Shown piece after piece: positions 44,686 to 55,416 of a stretch of 64,000 bases of DNA. The notes under the pieces are model-generated. The model saw nothing but the letters and a program-made list of their open reading frames with translations. It made no database searches and was not told the DNA's origin. The stretch is from Delphinus delphis (taxonomy: Eukaryota > Chordata > Mammalia > Artiodactyla > Delphinidae): positions 18,281,701-18,345,700 of the forward strand of contig NC_082684.1 of assembly GCF_949987515.2 (NCBI RefSeq). Reading direction: 5' to 3'. The position numbers and the translations under genes are program-made. Position 1 is the stretch's first letter. Each line of letters begins with the position of its first letter.

Positions 44686-44689
<4 letters not shown>
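43863..44689. other. Unannotated sequence
   Basis: No recognised gene or repeat family. Confidence 0.4.
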
Positions 44690-44721
<32 letters not shown>

Positions 44722-44726
44722 ACACA
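44690..44726. repeat. (AC)n microsatellite
   Basis: About 37 bp of AC with a single ATAC interruption. Confidence 0.96.
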
Positions 44727-45592
44727 ATCATGGGAGTGGTGAGGATGGCTCTCTTAGGATTAGACTTGAGAATTTACCAAGTGTTATCTTCTGGGCTGAA
44801 AAATCAAAATGATCCTCTGGATTCCTTCACAAAGCCCTTTCATTCTTGAAGAACTGCCCCAACTTCAGTCTTGAATGTAGTAATAATGCGTGGTATTCAT
44901 TCAGTGAATACCTTCTTCCTTGACCCATGAGTGAGTGGCTCACCAGCGCACTCAAGCCCACAGTACTTTGATGTTTTTCCCTTTAATACATGTAGAGACT
45001 ATTGTTTGTTGACTCGTGTACACTCTTTAGGGTCCTCAACCAGAGTGAGTTGGGCACGTGCCAACAGGAAAGTGGATCTCTGTCCAGGTACATCCAACTT
45101 TGTCTTCTAATCTGCATTGTATGAGTCATCAGGATAATTCATGAGAAAACTACCGCTGGCACAGTAGCATTTGCAAATTTCCCTAAACTTGTCATTTTCC
45201 TATACTGGCTTATCTGTCAGCATGGCCTAGATATGGCAGAAAGCAGAGACCCATCTTTCTTATTCTAATGACTGGGGGTATGGGAGAATCTTACAAAAGT
45301 TGATGCGTTTTGCTTATTCATCCTCTATTGAAAGCAGTGAAGTCTCTGTCTGGAGGACTAACAAAGCAATGGCTTTTCTCCCTTAAGATAACAGCCTGTC
45401 GTCGGTAGGCATTTTGTAATAAACTCCATTACAGGTTCTAAACCTTCCCAAGGCCCCATGGATTCAATAGGTAGGAGTACATCAGTGTTACGCGTCAAGT
45501 ACATTTTCCCTCATGACTTGTAACAGCTCTTTTAATGTAGGAGTCTTTTTATGCTATTTCCAAGTGTCTTTTAGGCATGACAACCCAAAATA
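44727..45592. other. Unannotated sequence
   Basis: No recognised gene or repeat family. TATTCATTCAGTGAATACC at 44893-44911 is a small inverted repeat. Confidence 0.4.
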
Positions 45593-45598
45593 GCAACC

Positions 45599-45811
45599 TT
45601 TCTTTTTTTTTTTTTTTTGCGGTACGTGGGCCTCCCACTGTTGTGGCCTCTCCCGTTGCGGAGCAACAGGCTCCGGACACACAGGCTCAGCGGCCATGGA
45701 TCACGGGCCCAGCCACTACGCGGCACGTGAGATCTTCCCGGACCGGGGCATGAACCCGCGTCTCCTGCATCGGCAGGCGGACTCTCAACCACTGCACCAC
45801 CAGGGAAGCCC
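45599..45811 (-). mobile_element. CHR-family SINE (cetacean short type, antisense)
   Basis: Complete element with an antisense A-tail of ~17 T. The flanking target duplication begins GCAACC (45593-45598 and 45812-45817) and continues into imperfect T-rich sequence. Confidence 0.95.
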
Positions 45812-45999
45812 GCAACCCTTTTTTAAAGCTAACAACCTGTATTTTAAAACCAATAACCTGAGCACAAGGACCCTCAAGCATATACATCTTATATATTCTC
45901 TGTATTCTGAAATCATTTGAAAATTTAAAAAGTAAATAAATTTGGTCATTAGCCATGCATGTACTGGAGCAATGGTGATATTCCTATTAATCAGATTAA

Positions 46000-46330
46000 G
46001 AAACTATCGGGGTTCCAGATGCTGTAATAACACCCCGAATAGCTCCATCAAAGTCATTATTTTTACACCCAGCCCATTAAACCGATTGCAGAATCCCCTT
46101 GTCTCATATCCACATTTTAACTGAAAATGGATGTGACAGATTTCTTATGAGAAAAGTAATAGCACACAAGTGACATTATGACAAAAGCTATTTTTATGAC
46201 TCCATACATCCTGGTAATATTAATATCACTTCTCTTATGAAAAAACAATATATGACACTGCAGACTGCATGCCATCTTGGTCAGGAAGAATTTTGCTATC
46301 CTCGTCCTGATGAAAACAAAAACAAAACTG
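46000..46330. promoter_or_regulatory. Candidate conserved non-coding island
   Basis: No transposon recognised. Contains CTATCGGGG, CACCCCGAATAGC, CCATTAAACCGATTGC, ATTAATCAGATTAAG and several TTATGAC/GACATTATGAC words. CpG retention and homeodomain-like ATTA words suggest constraint; this is inference. Confidence 0.25.
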
Positions 46331-46924
46331 TTTTTAAAGTAGGGTATTTAATTTCCTTTTTCTTAAGATCCCTGAAAGAAATGGAAATGACAGAAATGAG
46401 TCTAGTTTAAAATAAGACTTTAGGATTTCTGTGGCTTTGCATCTTGAATGTTCTATAAAATATCTTATAAATTCTGTTCCTAAGACCGGTATAGTTCATA
46501 ACTCTACAACTCTTTTCCTTCTGTCATAGAAATGGTGAGAAAGAAACAAGATAAAACCAGAGATCATATGATAAATATCCTACCTCCTCCTTACCATGAA
46601 ACAACCAGTGTGTACATTCAAATTTTCACTTTCAATATCATATACATTCATTGGAACCCAACAATTCAGGAGTTTGAAATCTCTTTTATATTGAGGAAGC
46701 AATATTTTAAAATCCCGAAGACTTGACTGAATCATAAAGTTAAATTCTTTGCTTTCTGGTAAGACCAGGGATGCAGCTAAGAACTAATTCATGGCTATAC
46801 AGGAAATATGAGAACAATTTCATGAAACAAAAGGAGATAAATTTAAATGGGTATTACTGTACAAACTTAGGACAGGGTAATCCACATGAAATGTGCCTTA
46901 ATGTATGAACTACCCCATAGAATC
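46331..46924. other. Unannotated sequence
   Basis: No recognised gene or repeat family. Confidence 0.4.
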
Positions 46925-47110
46925 AGAATAATAATCACCACTAGGACTTACACATGAATAATAGTCTTCAACTTGCAAATCACTTTTAGATAGGATCTCA
47001 CAACTGATCACCACAAAAACCTTTGAGATCAGCACTATTATGCTTCTCATCATATAGATGAAGGTGTTGATTTGCAGAGCTGCACAGTTTAAGAACTATG
47101 ACATTAAATT
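46925..47110 (-). mobile_element. MIR-like fragment (antisense)
   Basis: AACTTGCAAATCACTTTTAG, GATCTCACAACTGATCACCAC, AGCACTATTATGC and ATAGATGAAGGTG follow the antisense MIR order with heavy divergence. Confidence 0.45.
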
Positions 47111-48169
47111 ACATACCATTTGTTTCAATCACGATAGGTACTGTACTATTTTTCTGCAATAGTGTTAATCATGCCTACAAAAGACACAGAAAATGGTTCA
47201 TATTACAGGACCTTCCTTACAAATACTTTTTTTCATGCTATCTATGAGTCTAACAGAACACTCAGAAACCTAGCCCTTTTTGCCAAAGTCAAAATGTCTT
47301 CACATAGATCTTCCATGAATACATTTTGCACGGTCTCGGTTGGAACAATGGACATGTAATGATTTAGGCTCTTAATTACCTAAATATGTTGCTAACTCAG
47401 TTGTTAGTTTTTGTTTGTCGAATTTTTGATTATCCTGCATCCCTCTAAGATAATCAATTTATACTAAAATGAGGGAAACCAGTGTCCCTTTTAACACTCC
47501 CAAATTGGTCCTCACCAAAGGGTTAAAAAAAAAAAATCACTAAATCTTCTAAACCTATCCATCCAACTCAAGCAATACATAGTCATCAGCCAAATCAATC
47601 CATGAGACATGAAAAAAAAAGTTATTTGGCTATAACGTTCTCCATATACAGGCAGAGAAGAACAGGTTGCCAAGTGTCACTTTGGTTTTCCACCATGTTA
47701 ATACTGAAAACAGTGCACTGAAGTGTGAACCCCCCTGCCTGCCCTATACTTCCCTTGATAACACCATCTTATGATCAATTGAAGGAAAGGGATCAATGCC
47801 CTGACGTCCAGCTGTCCATTCAAGCATCAAATGTAGGGGTACTTATTTTTAAGGGTCTTTTCATGCTCGGACTTCTACCTGTGTCGACACTGTCTTCTTT
47901 TTCACTCTATGTCTTCATTGAGATTTAGAGTGAACCGTCATCTATGAAGTTATATACAAATATCAGACACACCCTCTACCTAGGAGGAAATATATGTAAT
48001 ATTTTCTGTTTTTTTGAGAGAGAAGTCCAACTCTCTCTGTTTTTGTTTTTCTTTCCCAAGATCATATAAAGTACTGGGGTTTGGAGGTAACAGAAAATCT
48101 GAACGATGTCAGTCACAACAGAAGTACCCTTGGGAAGCACTCAATGAATCTGGCATTTGTTAAATAGCA
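47111..48169. other. Unannotated sequence
   Basis: No recognised gene or repeat family. Confidence 0.4.
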
Positions 48170-48265
48170 TAGACTTTGGAGTCACATAGAGCTGGTCCCA
48201 TTCGAATCTCATCATTTTCTGGCTGTGTGTCCCTGGTGACAGAGGTAACTGTTGTGATATTACTT
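48170..48265 (+). mobile_element. MIR 5' fragment (sense)
   Basis: AGCATAGACTTTGGAGTCACATAGAGC, CATTCGAATCTCATCATTTTCTGGCTGTGTGTCCC corresponds to the tRNA-related 5' half of MIR. Confidence 0.65.
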
Positions 48266-48599
48266 GGGTGTAATTGTAATTATGAAATTCTTATTTCATA
48301 AGACTTCTGTAATGGTTACACTGAGTAAGGCAACAGTGTCCAGAAGACCATAATTCTCAAAAAATGGTATGTGTTTCTTTTAAGAACTAGATGTCCTATT
48401 GATGCTTCCAGCTATCTAATTTTACTTAAGAAAAAACAAAGTTAAAAATGCATTTCTTTATTATTTATCTTTATATTTAACACAGTGGAAACAGCCTTCA
48501 AAAAGCAGAAACAAGAAGCCCAGGTTCCAATTCACACAGCTTCTCAATCACCTCTGGGTCTCTGGGACTCAAGAGCTTTGTCTCTTCTTACCAGGTTCT

Positions 48600-48870
48600 G
48601 TTACAATCCATTGATTTTTTCCTCACAGTATAAAATTTCCTTCGTTTAATTTCATTGGGCCATTTCCCCTGGGTCACTCTGACTGATTATGTTCCTTGTT
48701 GTTTATACTGTTCAACCTTCAATAGATTTCATTTTGAAGAACATGATGCAATCATGTGATTCTTTCTTGTTATTGAACTGTCGTTGCCTAAAGAATGTCC
48801 TAAAGAACAGGAAAATAATTGATGCCCATAAGCATCACAATCTTTAAGACAATTATGAGGTAAATTAGAG
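48600..48870. promoter_or_regulatory. Candidate conserved non-coding island
   Basis: Repeat-free text with TTCATTGGGCCATTTCCCC, ATGATGCAATCATGTG, AAATAATTGATGCCC and AATTATGAGG words. Compositional evidence only. Confidence 0.2.
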
Positions 48871-48984
48871 ATCTTGCATCTTGATCAAAGAAAAAAAAAA
48901 GTGGAGTAGGGTTGAGACTTGGGAACTAACCTCAAGTAGCTGACATTATATACCTACCTACTCTCTCCCCCTCTCTGATATTTA

Positions 48985-49150
48985 TACCATCTCATTTGAT
49001 TCTCAGAACAAGGCCATGAGTTGGTATTACCTCAGTTTACAGAAGAGGAGACTGTATTTCCAGAAAGTCAAATAACCTGCCTCACAGCCCAAAAAAGGGT
49101 AGAGACTGCACTCAGACTTGGTCTTCTTGATGCTAACTGCCATACATCCT
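48985..49150 (-). mobile_element. MIR SINE copy (antisense)
   Basis: CATCTCATTTGATTCTCAGAAC, GGTATTACCTCAGTTTACAGAAGAGGAGACTG and AATAACCTGCCTCACAGCC match the antisense MIR. Confidence 0.75.
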
Positions 49151-50039
49151 CTATGGAGAATCCAGGAATAATATTAAAACTTTACATTGTCTACATTACA
49201 TTCCGATTACTTTGGGTTTGAATTTCAGAAATATCCATGTCTACATGAAATGAAGTGTCCCTTTGGAAACCTGAAGCAGGTCTGAGAAGCTGACCAGGTG
49301 TGCAGTAACTTTCAGAAGGAAATGAAGCCTTTCCTCCCACGGACGCTCTCCCCCCATTTGTTCAGTAGCTGCTCTAAGCATTCCATTTCAGAAACTATCT
49401 GCAGTTAGTCCAAGTACTTACTTATAGTTTTAAAATGCAAGTATTTTCAGAAAACAAACATTGAGCATTGGTGTCAGTCATATTCACTGTAGTAGAAATG
49501 AGTTCCAACTTATCTTGAGACCAGTTGTATTGGTAAGAGAGCTTGAGGACAGAAAAGAAACATGGTGACAGAAGTGTCCCACAGAAGGGGGGTTGGGCAG
49601 CTCTGGAACTGGTAGGGGCACTAAAGCCAAACAACAGAAACTAAATACAAAGACAACAAGAGCCACAACCGAAACAATTTTGTAATTTTACCCAAGGCTT
49701 GGGGCTGTCTTAAAGAACTAATGATTTTCAAGGCTCCGTTATTATACATTTTAAAATAAGGGAAATTTACCATTCTATGTGTGTGATTCTATGTGATCTC
49801 ACTCCTACTTTATCACTGTATACTAGGCAACCTTTCTGCAATTTTACTGGTGTCAACAATATCACTTGCTGTAATAATGGGAGGAGAATTTCCATGCAGG
49901 CAAAAGCCATGTGTTAGGATGCCTTGTTTTCTACCTGCCGGGGTTCTGTGAGTGTTCTAGTGTATTTCCAGCACTCATTCTGCCCAATTCATAATCTAAC
50001 AGATGGCACCATTAAGCAAGTATCCTCCGTAAGTCAGTC
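49151..50039. other. Unannotated sequence
   Basis: No recognised gene or repeat family. Confidence 0.4.
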
Positions 50040-50680
50040 TCTTTGAAAATGAGGGCAAAGAAATGCAGAATAAAATTCCGTTGACTAGAAGAAAAAGGGT
50101 CCTTACTCCTTACATTATGTCGACAATGGCTGACAAATTTCTCGCGGATATAATCTTGCAGAACATATGCACGGTAACGTTTTACAGCAACATAAACTGA
50201 TATTGTGAGATACCTTGATAAATAGTTACTTTCTCACCCCAGGCTGTGTGCTTCCCTCTCCAGACACATACAGCTCCCATTACCACCCGACAGCCGGGGG
50301 AGAATTACACACTGCTCAGTAGACGGCTTCTGAAACAGTAAGGAGATGTTAAAAAGCTGCACTGAAATTAGGGCGTTGGAGCAGAAGCATGTTAAACAGA
50401 ATGTAATATCAGCTTTGGAGGCAAAGAAATATCCAATGTGCAACAGAAAGGTAACGAGGGAAAAAAAATCTAGTGTTCCACGCACTGACAGTGAGCTATT
50501 AACAAGGTAAAATGACCAAGTATCGGTGCAATTTGGAGCTTGCATTTTCTGTTTTGGGAATTACGATAATGTGACAAGGTTATCGTTACAATTAGGAGAG
50601 TAATTAAAGTAGCAGCGTAATTGCTCTTCTGCATTTTTTTTTGTAGTCGAAAAGATCTAATTGTATAAAAAAAGAGGAGA
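50040..50680. promoter_or_regulatory. Strongest candidate conserved non-coding (enhancer-like) region
   Basis: Over 600 bp without any recognisable transposon. It has unusually many retained CpGs for AT-rich DNA (ATGTCGACAATG, TCTCGCGGATATAATC, GCACGGTAACG, CACGCACTG). It also has homeodomain-type words (TAATTAAAG, GTAATTGC) and an imperfect inverted repeat, TTACGATAA (50561-50569) against TTATCGTTA (50580-50588). The overlapping frames of 73-103 codons on the minus strand have no family features. The call is inferred from appearance, not from alignment. Confidence 0.33.
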
Positions 50681-51262
50681 GAAAAGAACATTCTTCATTT
50701 ACTTTTTAAAATTTCTCACAAGCATCTATCTCAGAACCCAAGAGCAGGCATACTCGTCACACTGCACCTAGCACCTTTCAATTTTCTTCCCTTGAACCAC
50801 TTTTTTTTAGCTGTTACAAATTACTTGTCACATACCATGGATTTTATGTGTGAAGACTGTCTTTATTAGGAGTCAGTTTCTGGTGTGTGTGATATTATTT
50901 CTAAATCTGATAGGTTAAGATATTTTTCTCCTTCGTGCTTCCTGATTCTGGACTTAGTTTCAAGTAATTGTATGTTCACACTGTCTCACCTATAAAAATG
51001 AGGAAAAACAGAATTGTTTCACCCGGGTGGGTACAGCTCCACATACAGTAGACAAGTAAAACTTTAGAAATAAATAAATAAACCTACCCAACCCTGAAGA
51101 GTCGGAGCTGGGACAGACAAGGTCTGTCTGTCTGGCAGAAACACTTTGAAGAACAGAAAGGAGGAAGCAGCATGAAAAGATTTGTTGAAATTTCTGGGGG
51201 GAGAAGGGAGCGACTCTGGCAGAGATGCAAGAAAGTCAACATTTTTGCTCAAATCCTATGGG
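50681..51262. other. Unannotated sequence
   Basis: No recognised gene or repeat family. Confidence 0.4.
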
Positions 51263-51269
51263 CTGTCCA

Positions 51270-51479
51270 GGGCTTCCCTGGTGGCGCAGTGGTTGAGAGT
51301 CTGCCTGCCGATGCAGGTGACACGGGTTCGTGCCCCGGTCTGGGAAGATCCCACATGCCGCGGAGCGGCTGGGCCCGTGAGCCATGGCCGCTGAGCCTGC
51401 GCGTCTGGAGCCTGTGCTCCGCAACGGAAGAGGCCACAGCAGTGAGAGGCCGGCATACCGCAAAAAAAAAAAAAAAAAC
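51270..51479 (+). mobile_element. CHR-family SINE (cetacean short type, sense)
   Basis: Complete: head GGCTTCCCTGGTGGCGCAG, B-box-like GGGTTCGTGCCCC, body ending GGCATACCGC, and an A17 tail. Flanked by a 7-bp duplication CTGTCCA (51263-51269, 51480-51486). Low divergence and a long pure A-tail suggest a young insertion. Confidence 0.97.
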
Positions 51480-51619
51480 CTGTCCATCCGACATGAAAGA
51501 GTGAAGGAGACAGGAAAGCCACTAAAAGCCGCTGATGCCAGGGGAAGCCCAGGGTCTGGAGTCTAACCTGTAACCTGCATCTAACCTCTGGATGGCAATG
51601 GACAGCACAGACCTGGCGA

Positions 51620-51778
51620 AGAGTGGTGAGTTCCAAGAACATTCCTGGAGGGAAACCGAGCCGCATGATCCTGTGCAAGTGACAGCACTTCTGTAAGCCT
51701 CCCTTTCCTTACCTGAAAAAGTGATCCTATTCCGCTAATTTGTTGAGCTGCTAAGAGGTAAAAAGAAAAAAAAAGCAT
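51620..51778 (+). mobile_element. MIR fragment (sense)
   Basis: ATCCTGTGCAAGTGACAGCACTTCTGTAAGCCTCCCTTTCCTTACCTGAAAAAG followed by TGTTGAGCTGCTAAGAGG is the sense MIR core. Confidence 0.6.
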
Positions 51779-51807
51779 AAAAAGACTTTATAAACAACAT
51801 CTGTATT

Positions 51808-51870
51808 ACATGTACTCATATGTACATACATTACACATATATGTATGTATACACATATATTACATAGCGC
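51808..51870. repeat. TA/CA-rich low-complexity tract
   Basis: Irregular TACATA, ATATATGTATGTATACACATATA text of about 60 bp. Confidence 0.85.
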
Positions 51871-52019
51871 ATATAATCTTTACCATATGCAACTATGGTT
51901 TAGCTCCCGGGCTCCCTTTCCTCTAGGTAGTGCCTTTCAAAGGACAGCTGAACTATTTAGAAACAAAAGAACTCATATTCATTTTGCTGCAAGTTTTGCC
52001 CCAAAAGTGATTACTTCCT

Positions 52020-52310
52020 TTGCCTGGTAGACCTCACACTGCTTATCTGCTTAGCCAATTCTTGTTCCTTCAGCAAGGATCAGCTAAAAGGTTACTTCCT
52101 TGTGGAGCCTTCCCAGACTCCCAGAGGAGAAACGAGCCCCACTTCTACTCTGCCTCCAGACCTCTGTGTACATCCCCCCATCCCAGCTTGTCCTCTTGTC
52201 CATCTACCACCAGACCATGAACAGCTTGAGACAGGGGCTGAGTCCCTGCATCTCCGTACTGCTAGGCTGAGCATGTGTTCAAAAAGTATGTGTCAGCTGA
52301 GCTGAATAAC
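52020..52310 (+). mobile_element. L2 3'-end copy (sense)
   Basis: TCCTTCAGCAAGGATCAGCTAAAAGGTTACTTCCTTGTGGAGCCTTCCCAGAC, CCAGACCATGAACAGCTTGAGACAGGGGCTGAGTCC and CATGTGTTCAAAAAGTATGTG are the sense L2 3' landmarks (TCACCTCC..GAGGCCTTCCCTGACC, TGTAAGCTCC..AGGGACT, AATAAATAT). Confidence 0.65.
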
Positions 52311-52539
52311 AGATTCTTCATTAGGAGTAACTACGACAGTTATATATGTCTATATATGCAGATGCATATTCATGTGTACAAATCTATGTGTATACATGTG
52401 CTTTTACGTGTATTTATCTGGCCTCATAAATATATTTTAAACACAGTTGTCTTTGATGAGGACACTAAACTGTTAGGAAGCCACTAGCCACCCACATTAC
52501 CAGATCCGGAGAAAGTGATGGGAATAACTAGTTCCTTTA

Positions 52540-52830
52540 CTTCGGATTACCTTATTCCCTAAAGGTTATTAACTCCTCTGGCAATAACAGCATCTCGCAA
52601 TCACTCTAAAGAAACGCTATCCAATATGCATGATGCAAAAGGATTTGAAAAACAAAATGTTGATCTGGAAGGGAATCATGTAGCGGGAACTCCCCGGTGA
52701 ATAAACACCTTGACACTGATGCTACAGCTGCTGTTCATCTGAGCAACTGCATCTTCCCCTCTCTTTTGTGATGTGATTTTAAACTGAAAGCATTAGGTAG
52801 CTAGAAGCACTGTAATTAAAGCTTCAAGCA
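52540..52830. promoter_or_regulatory. Candidate conserved non-coding island
   Basis: No transposon recognised. ACTTCGGATTACC, AGGTTATTAACTCC, TCTCGCAATC, GAAACGCTATCC, TAGCGGGAAC, CCCCGGTGAATAAACACC and CTGTAATTAAAGC combine retained CpGs with homeodomain- and forkhead-like words (AATAAACA). Inference only. Confidence 0.27.
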
Positions 52831-53624
52831 GAAAATGATTGAAGAAGCACTGAAAAAGACTTCTCCTTCAAAAGTGCATTTCAATTCTCCCCTTGTCTCT
52901 AGAAGACAAATGCTTCTGACAGTCTGTATTTTACTACTGTTTCATTTAATAATGCATATCGACATTCATCCAGGAACGTCAGCCGTTGCTTTACTTCTCA
53001 TTTTAAATCAGCTAAGCACCTGCCCATTCCCATGACTCCAATCCCCTCCCTCCACCCACCCAGCTTGTTTTCTCTGTTTGTTCTCACTTACTTTTTAAAT
53101 TAATTTTTGAAGCAAGGATATATGTTTCAGGGTGAACACACTAATTCCCTAAAAGACCTGAATATAACTCTGGGGGCAAAGGAGAGCCACTTGCCTCTTG
53201 TTCTGCTTACAAAATGACAAAATCATAACCCAATTGAAAACATACACACACACATGCAGAGGACATACACGTTCCAAGAGCAAAAGAGACTACACGGAGG
53301 CTTCAATATTCTTATGGTCTGTACTTAGAACATAGTAAGAGATACTGTCTACAAAATTCCATCGTGTGCTTTATTTCCTAAGAAGGATTCCAGGTTCACT
53401 ATTTCTATAATCACCATTTTCCTTCTAATATGAGCTTGTGCTATATACAAGTTACTTCTAGAAGTGTCTTTTGTGTTTTGCTTTTATTTTTATACTTTCT
53501 GGGTTTGTGTAGGGATGTTAACTAGCCCATCTCCTTTTTGAAAATCCAGGTACCCTACTAATAATACCTTATAGTCATAATGCGGTAAACTTAAGGAAGA
53601 AATCATTTAAGCAAATTTATTCAT
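52831..53624. other. Unannotated sequence
   Basis: No recognised gene or repeat family. Confidence 0.4.
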
Positions 53625-53765
53625 CACTTCATTAAATACTCAGTTAGGAGCTGTGGAGGTGTTTCAAGATAAATATGATATGAACCTTGCTCTCAAAGAA
53701 TCAGCAAACTAGTAACAGAGCTACCTCATAAAAATGCTTTAAAAAAGAACACTCTAAATTAGTTA
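53625..53765 (-). mobile_element. L2 3'-end fragment (antisense)
   Basis: TTATTCATCACTTCATTAAATACTCAG, GATAAATATGATATGAACCTTGCTCTCAAAG fit the antisense L2 3' end (CATTCAACAAATATTTA.., GACAAGGTCCCTGCCCTCATGG). Confidence 0.5.
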
Positions 53766-53914
53766 TGAATTTAAGCCTCCCATCAAGTAACAGGGTCTGT
53801 GTTTTTTGAAGGGGTTTATCACTTAGAAAACAGGAAGAGTTCACAAAGTCTTTTACTAGATCAATTATAAAAGGTAGAGAAATTGTGCTAGTAAGGCGTT
53901 ATTTATAAGTAATA

Positions 53915-54125
53915 GTCATAGTTATTACTTTCATATGCATGTACTACATGCCAAGCATTGTTCCGAGCACACAGTATTAATTCATTTAATTCTCCCAACA
54001 CCTTTATGTGGTAGACATTATCTCCATGCTCTAGTTGAGAAAACTAAGGCCCGGAGAGACAAGTAACTTACCTAAGGCAACCAAGTACAATGACAAGGAG
54101 GGATCTGAGCCCTACAGAGACCGCC
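53915..54125 (-). mobile_element. MIR SINE copy (antisense)
   Basis: CATGCCAAGCATTGTTCCGAGC, TTCATTTAATTCTCCCAACACC, GAGAAAACTAAGGCCCGGAGAGAC and GGATCTGAGCCC match the antisense MIR in order. Confidence 0.8.
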
Positions 54126-54273
54126 TCCAGCGCTAGCTTAATCATTTCCTACAACTGCCTCTAAGCCTTGGCGCGCCCCTGCAGTATAGAACATACGCAA
54201 CTTACCGGGTCGAAAATGGATTTTCTCCAAGGAACATGTGTGGTCCTCAGACCAAGCTCAGGCTATGATTCCA

Positions 54274-54493
54274 CTTTTTTTTTTTTTTTTTTTTTTTTTT
54301 TTGCGGTACGCGGGCCTCTCACTGTTGTGGCCTGTCCCGTTGTGGAGCACAGGCTCCGGATGCACAGGCTCAGCGGCCATGGCTCACAGGCCCAGCCGCT
54401 CTGCGGTATGTGGGATCTTCCCGGACCGGGGCACGAACCCGTGTCCCCTGCATCGGCAGGCGGACTCTCAACCACTGCGCCACAGGGAAGCCT
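54274..54493 (-). mobile_element. CHR-family SINE (cetacean short type, antisense)
   Basis: Complete element with an antisense A-tail of nearly 30 T. Exact 11-bp core duplication CTATGATTCCA flanks it (54263-54273, 54494-54504). The long pure tail points to recent insertion. A 2-bp deletion removes part of the CCACCAGGGAAG head. Confidence 0.97.
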
Positions 54494-54504
54494 CTATGAT
54501 TCCA

Positions 54505-55014
54505 TTTTTAAAGCTACAATATTTTTAGCAATAGAATTTTGTCACTAACTTTTTAAAAATTAATAGAGCACTACCTGTAGGTGAAATTAGGGAAAGAAAG
54601 AAGGGTATTTGGGATGTAGGCTAGAGCTTGTCAAAAGGTAAGTCAAATATCTGAAATTAAGCTCTTACCAATAAAATTAGTGTGCCCTGCACACACACAC
54701 GTACACCTAATTTTCAACCACCCAGTGGGCCTTCTTTTAGAATGGTGAATACTGCGGATGAAATCCATATAGTTGTCTCTAGGATATGAAACTTTAAAAA
54801 AATTATAAATGTCCAGACAGCACTGCTTATTACTGCTTTAATTTAAGAGAATCACTGTATATTCCAGACAGTCTTACGAAAGTACAAATCTTCTATATTC
54901 ACAAGACTGAATTTATCCACTTAATAGTGAATTTCTTAATTATATGCCTTCTATCTATAGTGTATTAACATCTCACTGCTAGAAAATAGAAACATGCATA
55001 CATCTTTATGCTTA
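54505..55014. other. Unannotated sequence
   Basis: No recognised gene or repeat family. Confidence 0.4.
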
Positions 55015-55032
55015 TTTCTTCTGCTAATTATT

Positions 55033-55398
55033 TTTTAATTAATTAATTAATTTATTTATTTATTTATTTATTTTTGGCCGTGTTGGGTCTTCGTTGCTGC
55101 ATGCAGGCTTTTCTCTAGTTGCGGCCAGTGGGGGCTACTCTTCATTGCGGTGCGCAAGCTTCTCATTGTGCTGGCTTCTCTTTGTTGCAGAGCACGGGCT
55201 CTAGGTGCAGGGGCTTCAGTAGTTGCGGCACATGGGCTCAGTAGTTGTGGATCTCGGGCTCTAGAGCGCAGGCTCAGTAGTTGTGGTGCACGGGCTTAGT
55301 TGCTCTGCGGCATGTGGTATCTTCCCGGACCAGGGCTTGAACCATGTCCCCTGCATTGGCAGGTGGATTCATAACCACTGCGCCACCAGGGAAGTCCC
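55033..55398 (-). mobile_element. Long CHR-type SINE (antisense)
   Basis: About 366 bp. Minus-strand head GGGACTTCCCTGGTGGCGCAG, then an extended body with repeated GCTCTAGGTGC / GCTCAGTAGTTG modules, then an (AAAT)n/(AATT)n tail. An 18-bp duplication ending CTGCTAATTATT with one mismatch flanks it (55015-55032, 55399-55416). Longer and more diverged than the short type. Confidence 0.95.
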
Positions 55399-55416
55399 TT
55401 TCTCCTGCTAATTATT

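Noticed and set aside
51256..51678. 140-codon minus-strand frame
   Set aside because: Runs through the antisense strand of a CHR SINE and its A-tail; no independent support.
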